Below are positions 34,421 through 44,433 of a stretch of 64,000 nucleotides of DNA, in pieces. How positions within the stretch are numbered: position 1 is the stretch's first letter; the number at the start of each line of letters is the position of its first letter. Under the pieces are notes generated by a model. It was not told the origin of the DNA. It did no database searches and saw nothing but the letters and a program-made list of their open reading frames with translations. Both the position numbers and the translations under genes were made by a program. The DNA is from Bacteroidota bacterium (GTDB taxonomy: Bacteria; Bacteroidota; Bacteroidia; Chitinophagales; Chitinophagaceae): the NCBI GenBank assembly GCA_013285855.1, contig JABDGW010000002.1:1-64000 (forward strand), in the 5' to 3' direction.

Positions 34421-36634
34421 ATGGATTATCAGTTAACATTTAAAAAAATATTCTTCAGCCAATATTTATTTACAGGAATAAGAATTACTGCAGCCGCTAT
34501 TATACCGGCAGTTATTTTATATCATTATGATGTTTTGGGTTTAATGACTGCGATTCCGCTTGGAGCGCTTATTGTCGGATCAACTGACAGCCCGGGCCCG
34601 TTTGCTCATCGCCGCAACACGATATTAGCAAGTATCTGCATAAATTTTTTGGTGGTTGTGATTACTATTTCATTAAAACATAACCCGCTTCTTATCATCA
34701 TTTTTATAATGCTGTTTGGAATGTTCTTTTCACTCATTGGCATTTATGGTAACCGCGCAAATTCTGTTGGCCTGGTTGCATTGCTGGTTTTTATTTTTAA
34801 TATTGATAGTAAGGCAAGTTTTGGAAGCCCTTGGTTTAACGGCCTGTTGTTTACGGCTGGTGGCACCTGTTATTTTATAATGAGCTTAATCCTAAACAGG
34901 TTAAGGCCTTATCGTTATATTCAACTACAACTTGGCGAGAATTTAAGAAGCATTGCCGGTTTTACAGAAACGCTTTCAGGCTTGTTTAAACCAACACCTG
35001 AATATGTTTATATGTTCAATCGTTTACGGCAACAGCAAATTAATATACAGCAGGAGCAGGATAATTTACGCGAAATGCTTTTGAGCACGCGTGAAATGGT
35101 AATTGATTCTACTGTGAAAGGCAGAATTTTAATGATGATGTTTTTAGATAGTGTTGATCTGTTTGAACAGGTTATTTCATTGCAACAGGATTATAGTGAT
35201 ATACATCATGAATTTGATACAGAAATTTTACTGAAGATCAGGCAAACCTTACTCAGTTTTCGGGAAGAATTAAATGCAATTGGCTATGCAGTTCAATTTA
35301 ACCAGCAATCACTATCGCACATTGATATTGATACAATGCTGCGTGAGCTTTTAAATGTTTTTCTCGCTGAACGAAAAAAAAATCTTAATAAAACCACCTT
35401 GCCTTTATTTATAAAACTAAGGCAAATAATATATGCCTTGCAGGATGTTGGTGAGAGAATCAAAAGGCTGCATCATTTTTCAGGTTATGAAAAAATGACA
35501 AGCAGGCAATATAAGCGCAACGCAAACGAAGAACTGCAAATAAAAACAACTGAAATTTCTCCTGCTTTATTAGTTGAAAATTTAACGTTCAAATCAAGCC
35601 AGTTTAAACATGCATTGCGTGTTATCATTGGCTTGTTAACTGGATATGGCATTTCGTTGTTTTTTCCTCTGGGCCACGGGTATTGGATACTTTTAACCAT
35701 TGCTATAATATTAAAACCTGCTTATAGTATTTCCCGCACACGTAATAAGCAGCGTTTACTTGGCACTATAACGGGTGTTGCTGTTAGTTTTATTTTTTTA
35801 TATTTTGTAACGAATAACACACTTGGGTTTTTATTACTTTTATGTACAATGGTTATTGCTTATAGCTTATTAAAGGTAAATTATTACATAAGCTGCGTTT
35901 GTATTACGATATATGTTTTGATAAGCCTGCACTTTTTAAACAATTCAAATTTTACTGCCATAGTTGAAGACAGGTTGCTGGATACAGCCATTGGCTGTGT
36001 AATTGCATTCATTATTTCCCTAACTATATTTCCTGTTTGGGAACATGAACAAACAAAAGAGTTGATTGAAACGATAATTTCTGCTAATAAAAAATATTTT
36101 AATGCTGTTGCTTTTTTATTTAAATCAACAACAAAAGAAGAAAATTTATATAAGCCTGCAAGAAAGGAAGCATTTGTAGCGCTTGCCAATCTCAGCGATA
36201 ATTTTCAACGCATGCTTTCAGAAAAAAGACAGAAAACAAATCTTGCTTTTTATCACCAGTTTGTATCAAGCTGTTACATGTTAACAGCGCATATTGCTTC
36301 GTTATCCTCATTAATAAAAAGATTTGAAAACAATCTTAATGATAAAGATTTCCACCCTTTGATAAATAATATAAATGATAAATTTAAGCGTGCGGAATGT
36401 GTAATACATGGAGACATTTTAAAAACATCGGTGTCTAACCGCAATGCCCCCATAACAAATAAGGTGCAAACTCTGCTGCATCAAAGGCAAATTGAAATTG
36501 AAGCCGGAATTAAAGATACACAAACTGAAACACGCACTACACTCCGTTTATTAAAAAGCATTACAGATGAGTTTGAAATTATAGATAGCCTTATTACGGA
36601 TGAAATAAAAATTGCACAAAAAATTATGCAATAA
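34421..36634 (+). CDS. FUSC-family inner-membrane protein (YccS/aromatic-acid exporter-like)
   Basis: A 737-residue protein with two blocks of hydrophobic helices (about 15-170 and 385-520), each followed by a long helical soluble region, the layout of YccS/YhfK and FUSC-type proteins. The N-terminal block opens ITAAAIIPAVILYHYDVLGL, and the second block includes LRVIIGLLTGYGISLFFPLG. Related proteins are proposed efflux or stress-response exporters; the substrate is unknown. The start at 34421 (MDYQLTFKKIFF) was chosen because 34304 would overlap panD and precede the promoter box. Confidence 0.87.
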   Translation: MDYQLTFKKIFFSQYLFTGIRITAAAIIPAVILYHYDVLGLMTAIPLGALIVGSTDSPGPFAHRRNTILASICINFLVVVITISLKHNPLLIIIFIMLFGMFFSLIGIYGNRANSVGLVALLVFIFNIDSKASFGSPWFNGLLFTAGGTCYFIMSLILNRLRPYRYIQLQLGENLRSIAGFTETLSGLFKPTPEYVYMFNRLRQQQINIQQEQDNLREMLLSTREMVIDSTVKGRILMMMFLDSVDLFEQVISLQQDYSDIHHEFDTEILLKIRQTLLSFREELNAIGYAVQFNQQSLSHIDIDTMLRELLNVFLAERKKNLNKTTLPLFIKLRQIIYALQDVGERIKRLHHFSGYEKMTSRQYKRNANEELQIKTTEISPALLVENLTFKSSQFKHALRVIIGLLTGYGISLFFPLGHGYWILLTIAIILKPAYSISRTRNKQRLLGTITGVAVSFIFLYFVTNNTLGFLLLLCTMVIAYSLLKVNYYISCVCITIYVLISLHFLNNSNFTAIVEDRLLDTAIGCVIAFIISLTIFPVWEHEQTKELIETIISANKKYFNAVAFLFKSTTKEENLYKPARKEAFVALANLSDNFQRMLSEKRQKTNLAFYHQFVSSCYMLTAHIASLSSLIKRFENNLNDKDFHPLINNINDKFKRAECVIHGDILKTSVSNRNAPITNKVQTLLHQRQIEIEAGIKDTQTETRTTLRLLKSITDEFEIIDSLITDEIKIAQKIMQ

Positions 36635-36846
36635 AAAAGCCCCGCTTCAAGATCATCCATAAAGTTTTTTTTAGAGTTTAATAATATAATTAATCTTCCA
36701 TAATTGCACCGAACTACATGAAGTAAAATAGCCGGAACAATTTTCCAGCTTTGTGCAATCTCTTTTCAAAAAATTTTAAGCTGTTAATTTAAAAGATCTG
36801 TCATTTAAATTTTTCATGAGAGAATCTGTAAGTTTGAAATTTTTTT

Positions 36847-37227
36847 ATGCAAAATAAAGAAAGTATAAATTTTTTTTTATCACAATACGATAAAGGCGTT
36901 TACAGTATTGCAATACAACTGCGTAAAATTGTTTTAGAAAATCTTCCTGATATTATTGAACAACCGGATATACCTGCAAAAATGATTGCTTATTGTTACG
37001 GCAGAAAATATTCAGAAATTATCTGCACCATCATTCCTTCAAAAAATGGAGTTAAGCTTGGTTTTTATAAAGGAAATGAATTGCCTGACCTTTACAATCT
37101 ACTTGAAGGAAAAGGAAAGATTTCACGTGATGTAGATATAAAGTCAGAAGAACAAATAAAATCTGCAGCCATTAAGCAATTGTTTGAAGATGCTTTTGCT
37201 GCTTACAAAAAAAGGATTGAAAAATAA
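36847..37227 (+). CDS. DUF1801 domain protein
   Basis: A 126-residue cytoplasmic protein resembling the YdhG/DUF1801 family (NFFLSQYDKGVYSIAIQLRKIVL, then a compact alpha/beta domain with KLGFYKGNELPD). Members are small, often stand-alone and of unknown function. A TAAGTTTG -7-like box at 36829-36836 lies ten bases upstream of the ATG. The 212 bp before the gene hold no other feature I can support. Confidence 0.8.
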   Translation: MQNKESINFFLSQYDKGVYSIAIQLRKIVLENLPDIIEQPDIPAKMIAYCYGRKYSEIICTIIPSKNGVKLGFYKGNELPDLYNLLEGKGKISRDVDIKSEEQIKSAAIKQLFEDAFAAYKKRIEK

Positions 37228-37314
37228 TTATAAAAAGATTTTATTCTTACGATAAAATTATTTTGTTGTGTAAACGATCATGTTTCTTTCAAGCATTATA
37301 TTTACTAAAAAAAC

Positions 37315-38072
37315 TTGGCCACTTGTTTAAATTGCGGTCATACTTTGCACGGCAAATATTGTTCTGCCTGCGGACAAAAAGCAGAGTTGAAAAATTTACA
37401 GCATCCATTGTATTAGCAGAGATGCTTCATTTTTTTACACATTTTGAAAAAGGTTTTTTGCATACGATGTGGGGATTTATCGCTAAACCCGGTATTACCT
37501 CAATCAATTTTTTACACGGGAAAAGAAAACAATACCAGTCACCGGTAAGCTATTTATTTATTTGCACAGGGTTATATATACTGTTGCATAACTTTATTAT
37601 TAACCACTATCATTATCACGTGTCAGCAGCCAGCCTTGCTCAAATGAATTTAAAAGAGCAGGCAAATGTTTTATTGCGAACACATTTTTCACCTTTCATT
37701 ATTGCAACGCTTGCAATATGTTCATTCATCATATATTTTGTAATTGCCAAACCCATATTCAATTTTACCGAGGTATTTATTCTTAGTTTATATGGCGGCG
37801 GCACATATATTATCATGCTTTTCTGCAGCGATATTATTTTGGGTTTCTTTTTTAAAGTAAATGTAATTACCCCGGAAGTGTTTTTATGGCAAACCGTTTT
37901 ATCGTCAATATATAATTTCTGGTTTTGCTTTAACCTGTTTACAAAAGTTGGAGTACACTACTTATGGCTGAAACTTTTTACAACAGCCATATTAATGGCA
38001 ATCATCGGCTTAATATTGTTTAGTTACCTGCCTTTAGCATGGATCTATTTATTTGGTAAACAACAGAATTAA
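37315..38072 (+). pseudogene. DUF3667 membrane protein with N-terminal zinc ribbon, frameshifted
   Basis: In one frame from TTG 37315 the sequence reads ATCLNCGHTLHGKYCSACGQ then KAE, a Cys4 zinc ribbon typical of the DUF3667 family. That frame hits a stop soon after. From about 37387 the homology continues in another frame (VEKFTASIVLAEMLHFFTHF, later KPGITSINFLHGKRKQYQSP and four or so membrane helices) to a stop at 38072. One missing base near 37386 explains this. An ORF from 37263 spans the region in the second frame, but its first 40 residues have no family resemblance. It may be a true mutation or a sequencing deletion. Function of the family is unknown. Confidence 0.75.
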
Positions 38073-38122
38073 AATATCGTTACAATTTTAAAATAATTAT
38101 AAAAGTTAGCCCAATCCCAAAT

Positions 38123-38154
38123 AAAAAAGCTGTCCCAAAAAAACGAAACAGCTT
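38123..38154 (-). terminator. terminator for the EF-G-like gene
   Basis: Minus strand: AAGCTGT, a loop containing a T-run, ACAGCTT, then TTTT. Lies 36 bp after the stop of the gene ending at 38190. Confidence 0.65.
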
Positions 38155-38189
38155 CTAAACCTGAAACAGTAAACTTTACGCTAAAAACG

Positions 38190-40325
38190 TTAAACAACTT
38201 CTTCTTTACCACTCCTGGTATATTCTTCCATCAGCCTGCGTTGCAGATCATAAGGCACAGGCGCATACTCAAAATATTTGCTTCTGAATTTTGCGCGGCC
38301 TTGTGTTAATGACCGTAATGAAGATGAATAACCGTCCATTTCTGCCAGCGGCACTTTTGCCACTACTTTCTGAAAATGGCCTTCCGCATCTATGCCTTCA
38401 ACAATTGCACGACGTGTTTGCAGGTCACCCATTACAGCGCCGGTTAAATCATCGGGGCATAACACTTCCACTTTATAAACAGGTTCGAGTAACTGCGGAT
38501 CAGCATCTTTAAATGCCTGCCTGAATGCCTGCAGGCCTGCTATCTTAAATGAAATATCGTTGCTGTCAACCGGGTGCATTTTACCATCATACACACATAC
38601 GCGTATATCACGTGCATAAGAACCCGTAAGCGGACCGTTGTGCATTTTTTCCATTACACCTTTTAATATGGAAGGAAGAAAACGCACATCAATTGCACCG
38701 CCAACAATGCAGTTATAAAACACAAGCTTTCCGCCCCAATCAAGATCATGTATATCGCGGCCACGTACATTTAAGCCGTGCGGTTCTGCAATACCTTCAT
38801 GCCAGGGTTCTATGCGCATGTACACTTCACCAAACTGACCGGCACCACCACTTTGTTTTTTATGGCGATAGTTTGCATCGGCTTCTTTGCGTATTGTTTC
38901 GCGGTAAGGAATACGTGGCTTAATAAATTTTATATCGAGTTTAAAATTGTGCTCTATTTTCCATTTTGCCACAGCAAGATGCATATCACCCTGGCAATGG
39001 ATAAGTATTTGTTTTAGTTCAGGAGAAAATTCAACTAACAATGTTGGGTCTTCTTCACGTAGTTGATGTAATGCCTGTGATAATTTTTCCTCCTCCCCTT
39101 TTTTTATTGCTTCAACAGCAACCGTCATATTCGGCTGTGGGAATTCAATTGGCTTCAGTTCATAATTTTTTCCTTTTGCATGCAATGTATTATTTACATG
39201 CGTGTTTTTTAGTTTGAGTGTAGCGCCAATATCACCGGCACATAATTCATTTACCGAAGTGCGTTTATTGCCTTCAACCAAAAACAATTGATTTATTTTT
39301 TCTGTAACATTGGTACTTTCATTTTCCAGTTCCATTCCACTTTTAATACAACCTGAAAACACTTTGAAAAATGAAAGTTCACCCACATGCGGCTCACTTA
39401 CTGTTTTATAAATAAACATACAGGCAGGCCCGTTCTCAATAATTGGCACATCTTCGCCGCTGATTGTTTTTTGCGGCGGCATTTCATTGGCGCTTGGGCA
39501 AACATTATCAATAAAACCCATTAGTCTTCCACTGCCCATATTTCGCTCTGCACTTAAACAAAACAAAGGAAATATATCATGGTTGATCATTGCTTTCTTC
39601 AAACCCGTTTTCATTTCATCTTCATCCAGTTCGCCTTTATCAAAATATTTTTCCATTAAAGTTTCATCATTACTGGCAATTGCTTCCACTAACTCTCTGT
39701 GCAACGCATCTGCTTTATCTTTTTCTTCCTCGGGAATGGAAAGCTTTTCAGGCTTGCCGCCTGTATCTTTAAATTTATACATCGTCATGCGCAGCACATC
39801 AATTATTTCATGAAAGCCAGCGCCTTGCTGCCGTGGATATTGTACCACCAGCACTTTATTGCCAAAATGATTTTTTGCTTCAGCAACCGTTCGGTCAAAA
39901 TCAGCATCATCTTCATCCAATTTATTTACGGCAAATATCATTGGCGTTTTAAATTGTTCTGTATATTCCCATATAATATCAGTACTTACTTCAACACCCA
40001 TTTCTGCATTCAATAACATAACACCCGTATCAGCAACACGAAGCGCTGAAATAACTTCCCCAACAAAATCATCATAGCCAGGTGTATCAATAATATTAAT
40101 TTTATAGCCGCGCCATTTTGTGTGCAGTAGTTTACTAAAAATGGAATTGCCGCGTTCCTGTTCCAATTCATGGTAATCACTTACAGAATTTTTTTCGGCA
40201 ACAGAACCGCGGCGTGTCGTCAATCCGGCTTCATATAACATGCATTCCGCTAACGTTGTCTTGCCGCAGCCGGCATGGCCGAGCAAGACAATAGATTTTA
40301 CGTGTGAGGTATCAAATTCAGGCAT
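38190..40325 (-). CDS. EF-G-like GTPase (second, divergent elongation factor G)
   Basis: A 711-residue translational GTPase with G1 GHAGCGKTTLAE, the ERGNSIFS switch region, G3 DTPGYDDFVGE and G4 NKLDEDDAD. Domains II to V are present (TQGRAKFRSKYFEYAPVP at the C-terminus). It is clearly distinct from fusA at 31690 and fits the EF-G-like (FusA2-type) group, whose role may be ribosome recycling, stress or an unresolved function. ATG 40325 (MPEFDTSHVKSI) was chosen; an upstream ATG at 40394 adds 23 unrelated residues that overlap a repeat. A terminator follows. Confidence 0.9.
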   Translation of the reverse strand: MPEFDTSHVKSIVLLGHAGCGKTTLAECMLYEAGLTTRRGSVAEKNSVSDYHELEQERGNSIFSKLLHTKWRGYKINIIDTPGYDDFVGEVISALRVADTGVMLLNAEMGVEVSTDIIWEYTEQFKTPMIFAVNKLDEDDADFDRTVAEAKNHFGNKVLVVQYPRQQGAGFHEIIDVLRMTMYKFKDTGGKPEKLSIPEEEKDKADALHRELVEAIASNDETLMEKYFDKGELDEDEMKTGLKKAMINHDIFPLFCLSAERNMGSGRLMGFIDNVCPSANEMPPQKTISGEDVPIIENGPACMFIYKTVSEPHVGELSFFKVFSGCIKSGMELENESTNVTEKINQLFLVEGNKRTSVNELCAGDIGATLKLKNTHVNNTLHAKGKNYELKPIEFPQPNMTVAVEAIKKGEEEKLSQALHQLREEDPTLLVEFSPELKQILIHCQGDMHLAVAKWKIEHNFKLDIKFIKPRIPYRETIRKEADANYRHKKQSGGAGQFGEVYMRIEPWHEGIAEPHGLNVRGRDIHDLDWGGKLVFYNCIVGGAIDVRFLPSILKGVMEKMHNGPLTGSYARDIRVCVYDGKMHPVDSNDISFKIAGLQAFRQAFKDADPQLLEPVYKVEVLCPDDLTGAVMGDLQTRRAIVEGIDAEGHFQKVVAKVPLAEMDGYSSSLRSLTQGRAKFRSKYFEYAPVPYDLQRRLMEEYTRSGKEEVV

Positions 40326-40387
40326 AGCAAAAGTTTTTTGTAGTGATAAAAATGCTATTTGAATTTGATAAGTCAGTTTAATTTTAA

Positions 40388-40470
40388 ACGTCATTTCTAC
40401 GAAGGAGAAATCTCTATCTCAATAAACTTTTTAAATTTTATGGGATGTCTCACTATCTTTCGACATGACG
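40388..40470. repeat. inverted-repeat intergenic element (MITE/REP-like)
   Basis: Imperfect inverted arms: ACGTCATTTCTACGAAGG with GAGAAATCTC on the left, and GGGATGTCTC with CTTTCGACATGACG on the right. No coding content. A related element is at 56747-56867. Confidence 0.6.
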
Positions 40471-40599
40471 TTCAACCTTTGACGTTTTTGATTAAATTCA
40501 AATGGCAGAATAATTATTTAAAAATCATAAACTGTTTTGAATTAATTATGCTGTAAAAAAAGCGGACTAAAGATGCTCGCGCATTAGCGGACAGGCTAT

Positions 40600-40662
40600 G
40601 AAAACTGCAGTACAAGTGTTGCAACGCAAGGAACGATACCATAAAATACTGCTGTTAGTTAC
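40600..40662 (+). repeat. dispersed GTGTTGCAACGCAA repeat, copy B
   Basis: About 62 bp similar to 31601-31662, ending with a GTTAC close to GGTAACC in copy A. It lies in the non-coding stretch 40326-40705, which otherwise holds the inverted-repeat element at 40388-40470. Confidence 0.6.
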
Positions 40663-40705
40663 ATACAAATAATTAACTCAAAGCTTTTTAAATTTTTGAT
40701 ACAGG

Positions 40706-41089
40706 TTAATGTATCGATGTTATAAAATGGTTGAGGTCAGAACGTAGCTCGCTCAATGTGGTTTCAAGCGACTGATAGTTGTCGTACAAATTTTCATGGT
40801 AGGCAGAAACGTTATCAGAAAATTGTGCGTCGGCTTTTCCCGAGACTTCATGAGAGAGTTTGCGGTCGTGCAGTTTTACCGCATGCTTAAGATCGTGAAT
40901 ATTGATGAGCTGGATGTGTAACTGGTTTTGGAGATGTTCCAGTTCTGTTTGTTCTTCTTTGGATAATGGATGATTTACCGCTTTTTGTAATGTTGTTTGC
41001 ATTTGATGCAATTCATCACGATGGGAACGCAAAGTTTCTCTCCAATCGTTGCATTCCCTGGTAAACTGTGAGATTTCTGTTTGAACCAT
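40706..41089 (-). CDS. small coiled-coil protein of unknown function
   Basis: A 127-residue hydrophilic protein that is predicted helical throughout, with Leu/His/Gln-rich heptad-like stretches (LHQMQTTLQKAVNHPLSKEE, then LEHLQNQLHIQLINIHDLKHAV). No signal peptide or membrane segment. His is unusually frequent. I do not recognise the family. It stands alone; the intergenic regions are 40326-40705 on one side and about 150 bp on the other. Confidence 0.65.
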   Translation of the reverse strand: MVQTEISQFTRECNDWRETLRSHRDELHQMQTTLQKAVNHPLSKEEQTELEHLQNQLHIQLINIHDLKHAVKLHDRKLSHEVSGKADAQFSDNVSAYHENLYDNYQSLETTLSELRSDLNHFITSIH

Positions 41090-41236
41090 GGGATTATAAT
41101 TTAAGTGAAGAAATTTCCTGATTAATCAGGACAATCGCACGTCTAATGTAGAACTAATTTTTATAAACTGCAATCAATTTTTTGGTAAAAGAAAACAGTT
41201 TGAATGTTAAATTGTTAGAATAAAAAGAAGTGCTTT

Positions 41237-42181
41237 ATGGCAACAATTTTATTAACCGGCGGAACAGGGATGATAGGTTCGTATCTTCAAAAATTTTTGA
41301 TTGAAAAAGGATATAAAATAATTGTATTGGTAAGAGATAACGCGAAAGAAAAATCTTCATCAAACAAAAGCATTTCTTATGCAAAATGGAATGTAGAAAA
41401 AGATGAGATTGATAAAGATGCAATTGCTTCTGCAGATTATATTATTCATCTTGCCGGCGCAAACGTTGCAGAAAAAAGATGGACGCATAAACGCAAAAAA
41501 GAAATTATCGAAAGCAGAACAAAGAGCGGTGAATTACTTGTTAGATCATTGAAAGAAATTCCAAATCATATTAAGGCTGTTGTTAGTGCATCAGCAATTG
41601 GATGGTATGGTGCAGATACTATTCAATCAGCACAAAAAGGTTTTAAAGAAGACGCACCTTCAGCAAAAGATTTTTTAGGAATGACTGTCAAGTTATGGGA
41701 AGCAAGTATTCACCCCGTTGAAAAATTATATAAGCGCTTATGTATTTTCAGGTTTGGAATAGTATTAAGTGAAAAAGGCGGAGCACTCGAAGAATTCAGG
41801 AAGCCTTTAAAGTTTGGGCTTGCTGCAATTTTAAGCCACGGAAAACAAATTATCAGTTGGATACACATTGATGATTTGTGCAGGCTTTTATTATTTGCAA
41901 TCGAGCACGAGAATATTTCAGGTGTTTATAATGCAGTTGCTCCAAAGCCTGTAAGCAATAAAGAACTTACATTATCGCTTGCCAAAAAAATGCGTGGCAA
42001 GTTTTTTATACCTGCGCATGTGCCTTCATTTGTTTTAAAAATGATATTAGGTGAGATGAGTATTGAAGTTTTAAAAAGTGCCACAGTGAATGATGATAAA
42101 ATTAAAAATGCAGGCTTCGAATTTTTTTACCCATCAATAGATGTAGCGCTGAAAAGTTTAGTGAAAGATCAAAAAACATGA
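41237..42181 (+). CDS. TIGR01777-family NAD-dependent epimerase
   Basis: A 314-residue extended short-chain dehydrogenase of the YfcH/SulA-like TIGR01777 family. Rossmann motif LLTGGTGMIGSYL near 5-17, then HLAGANVAEKRWTHKRKKEI (about 72-91), a SASAIGWYG strand, and a C-terminal DUF1731 segment (PSFVLKMILGEMS and FYPSIDVALKSL). Its catalytic role is unknown. The 3' end overlaps msrA tail to tail by 13 bp. Confidence 0.92.
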   Translation: MATILLTGGTGMIGSYLQKFLIEKGYKIIVLVRDNAKEKSSSNKSISYAKWNVEKDEIDKDAIASADYIIHLAGANVAEKRWTHKRKKEIIESRTKSGELLVRSLKEIPNHIKAVVSASAIGWYGADTIQSAQKGFKEDAPSAKDFLGMTVKLWEASIHPVEKLYKRLCIFRFGIVLSEKGGALEEFRKPLKFGLAAILSHGKQIISWIHIDDLCRLLLFAIEHENISGVYNAVAPKPVSNKELTLSLAKKMRGKFFIPAHVPSFVLKMILGEMSIEVLKSATVNDDKIKNAGFEFFYPSIDVALKSLVKDQKT

Positions 42182-42825
42182 TCCGGTTTTACCAACTGCG
42201 GATATTGCTTTTGAAAATCTTTTATTTCAGGAATGGAAACATACTGCACATAACTGCTGTTGGGATTATACTCAATATAATTCTGATGATAATCTTCGGC
42301 TTGCCAGAATTTAGTAAATGGCATTACTTGCGCTGCAATAGGGTTTTTATATTTTCCTGATGCGGTCAATTCTTTTATTTGATTTTCTATGATCGTTTTT
42401 TCTACAGGCGTTCTGTAAAAAGCAATTGAACGGTATTGCGTTCCATGATCAGGGCCTTGCCCATTTACTTGTGTGGGATCTTGTCCTGCGAAAAAAACTT
42501 TCACTAAAGTTTCATAACTTATCTGCTTCGGATCATAATACACATCCACACTTTCAGCATGCCCTGTGGTACCTGTTTCAACATCTTCATAAGTTGGATT
42601 TGACATTGTGCCGCCGGCATAACCTGATATTGCTTCCTTTACTCCTTTCACGCTTTCAAACAATGCTTCTTCATGCCAGAAACAACCGGCAGCAAATGTT
42701 GCAACACTGTAATTTTTTAATTGCGAAGATGAAAGATGATCGTTTGATGGCTTAACGTTAGAATTGTTTTGTGCACACGAAACCAATGCTATCATTGAAA
42801 ATAAAAAAGCACTAACCCTTTTCAT
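42169..42825 (-). CDS. msrA: peptide-methionine (S)-S-oxide reductase MsrA, lipoprotein
   Basis: Repairs oxidised methionine (S-sulfoxide) in proteins. The 218-residue protein has a lipoprotein signal (MIALVSCAQ, Cys near 17), so it is probably anchored in the envelope and works outside the cytoplasm. The catalytic motif AAGCFWHEEALF holds the nucleophilic Cys near 48; SGYAGGTMSNPTYEDV and DHGTQYRSIAFY match the family. Overlaps the TIGR01777 gene by 13 bp at the 3' end. A TAAATTTG box (plus 42840-42847) lies 14 bp upstream. Confidence 0.93.
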   Translation of the reverse strand: MKRVSAFLFSMIALVSCAQNNSNVKPSNDHLSSSQLKNYSVATFAAGCFWHEEALFESVKGVKEAISGYAGGTMSNPTYEDVETGTTGHAESVDVYYDPKQISYETLVKVFFAGQDPTQVNGQGPDHGTQYRSIAFYRTPVEKTIIENQIKELTASGKYKNPIAAQVMPFTKFWQAEDYHQNYIEYNPNSSYVQYVSIPEIKDFQKQYPQLVKPDHVF

Positions 42826-42892
42826 ATAAATAGTTTAAACAAATTTACGTAGATGCAAAGGCAGCTGGATGTTAACGTAGGTTAAATAAGTC

Positions 42893-43504
42893 TCACGAAA
42901 GTGTAACATTTTTAGCAGCAAACACTTCTCTGAAACGTGCAAGATATTTTCCTATCAAGTCAAATTCAATATTTACAACTGAACCGTTTTTAATATTATG
43001 CATGTTTGTATGCGCGTATGTGTAAGGTATAACAGCCACTTTAAAACTGTTCAAAATAATATCGAACACCGTTAAACTAATGCCATTCAAACACACTGAG
43101 CCTTTCTCAATCAGCAAGTGTGCATATTCCGGTGGAAATTGAAAACGGTATTCCCAACTTCCGTTTTTTTCTTCTACGTCAATACAAAACGCTGTTGTAT
43201 CCACATGACCTTGCACCAAATGTCCGTCCACTCTTGCATTTAATTGCATACAACGTTCTATGTTTATAACATCACCTGCTTTCCATTTATGCAAATTCGT
43301 TTTGTTCAATGTTTCTTCAATAGCTGTAATACGATGCGAATTGTTTGCAACTTCTTCTACCGTTAAGCAAACACCATCATGACTTACACTTTGATCAACC
43401 TTTAATTCATTTGAAATTGATGAAACGATCCAGAAACTTAAATTCGTTCCGTTTGAGTCAAATGACACAATCTTGCCTGTTGTTTCTATAATTCCGGTAA
43501 ACAT
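42893..43504 (-). CDS. ribE: riboflavin synthase alpha chain
   Basis: A 203-residue enzyme that dismutates two lumazines to give riboflavin. Two lumazine-binding repeats are visible: MFTGIIETTGKI with CLTVEEV and later HLVQGHVDTT, and GSVCLNGISLTVFDI. Length is normal. Divergent from the response-regulator gene. A TAACTTTG box (plus 43516-43523) lies 11 bp upstream of the ATG, predicting a short leader. Confidence 0.94.
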   Translation of the reverse strand: MFTGIIETTGKIVSFDSNGTNLSFWIVSSISNELKVDQSVSHDGVCLTVEEVANNSHRITAIEETLNKTNLHKWKAGDVINIERCMQLNARVDGHLVQGHVDTTAFCIDVEEKNGSWEYRFQFPPEYAHLLIEKGSVCLNGISLTVFDIILNSFKVAVIPYTYAHTNMHNIKNGSVVNIEFDLIGKYLARFREVFAAKNVTLS

Positions 43505-43607
43505 GTTGCGAATTTCAAAGTTATTCTCTAACTTTTTGTTTTTATTTAAGCTTTACTATCTGCTGTTTACATGTCATTAATAGCATCTTCTTACTTTGCA
43601 CAAACAA

Positions 43608-44351
43608 ATGGATACATCAGTCAAAATATTAGTGGTTGAAGATGAAATGCTCATTGGAGCAAAAATATCTATGTTGCTTACAAACTTAGGTTATGAAGTA
43701 ACTGGAATATTGCCACGCGGCGAAGACGCACTTGTAAACGTGGAAGAAAATAAACCCGACATAATTATACTTGACATCTATTTAAAAGGTAAGATAGATG
43801 GCATTGAAACCGCAGCTATTCTGCAACGAAAAAATATTCCCGTTATATATCTTACTGCCAATGCTGACGAAGCAACCTTTAACCGTGCAAAATATACCAG
43901 GCCCACTGCCTTTATATCAAAACCTTTTAAACAATTAGACTTGCAAAGAGCCATTGAGCTTACCATCATTCAAATGGCTAACACAGATCCTTATTTGAGT
44001 AAACCAATCGAGGTGCAGGAAGAACATCCATTCATTTTAACAGACCGCATTTTTGTTCGATATGGTGGAAGAATGATAAAGATAATGCTGATGGATATTT
44101 TGTACATGGAAGCGGACAGAAACTATACACGCATTTTCTGTAGGCAAAAAGAATTCCTACTATCCGTTACACTTAAATATATTGAAGAGAAATTAAGAAT
44201 ACCTTTTTTCATGCGTATCCATCGGTCTTACCTGGTAAATATGATAAACATTGACCAGGTTCTCGAATCAGATGTAATGATTGGTAATAAAGCAATACCA
44301 TTAGGCGCAGGAATGCGGGAAAAGCTGATGCAACGGATGCAAACCTTATAA
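43608..44351 (+). CDS. LytTR-family response regulator
   Basis: A 247-residue regulator. The receiver domain has VVEDEMLIG, the phosphorylation Asp in DIIILDIYLKG (about 56) and the KPF Lys near 109. The C-terminal LytTR DNA-binding domain starts near 145 (IFVRYGGRMIKIMLMDILYM, then the HRSYLVNM motif). ATG 43608 was chosen over the in-frame TTG at 43596, which falls in a promoter-like TTACTTTG. The next gene, 180 bp downstream, is a HisKA_2 histidine kinase, a likely partner. Confidence 0.92.
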   Translation: MDTSVKILVVEDEMLIGAKISMLLTNLGYEVTGILPRGEDALVNVEENKPDIIILDIYLKGKIDGIETAAILQRKNIPVIYLTANADEATFNRAKYTRPTAFISKPFKQLDLQRAIELTIIQMANTDPYLSKPIEVQEEHPFILTDRIFVRYGGRMIKIMLMDILYMEADRNYTRIFCRQKEFLLSVTLKYIEEKLRIPFFMRIHRSYLVNMINIDQVLESDVMIGNKAIPLGAGMREKLMQRMQTL

Positions 44352-44433
44352 TACTTACTCTTTTAAAACCTGATATTAAAATTCGAGTTAAGAAAATTAA
44401 ACTATCTTGTACGTCTGATAAAGTAAGTAAGCT

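Noticed and set aside
40381..40556. Possible small gene on the plus strand in the 40326-40705 gap
   Set aside because: The frame passes through an inverted-repeat element and has no ribosome-binding or protein-family support.
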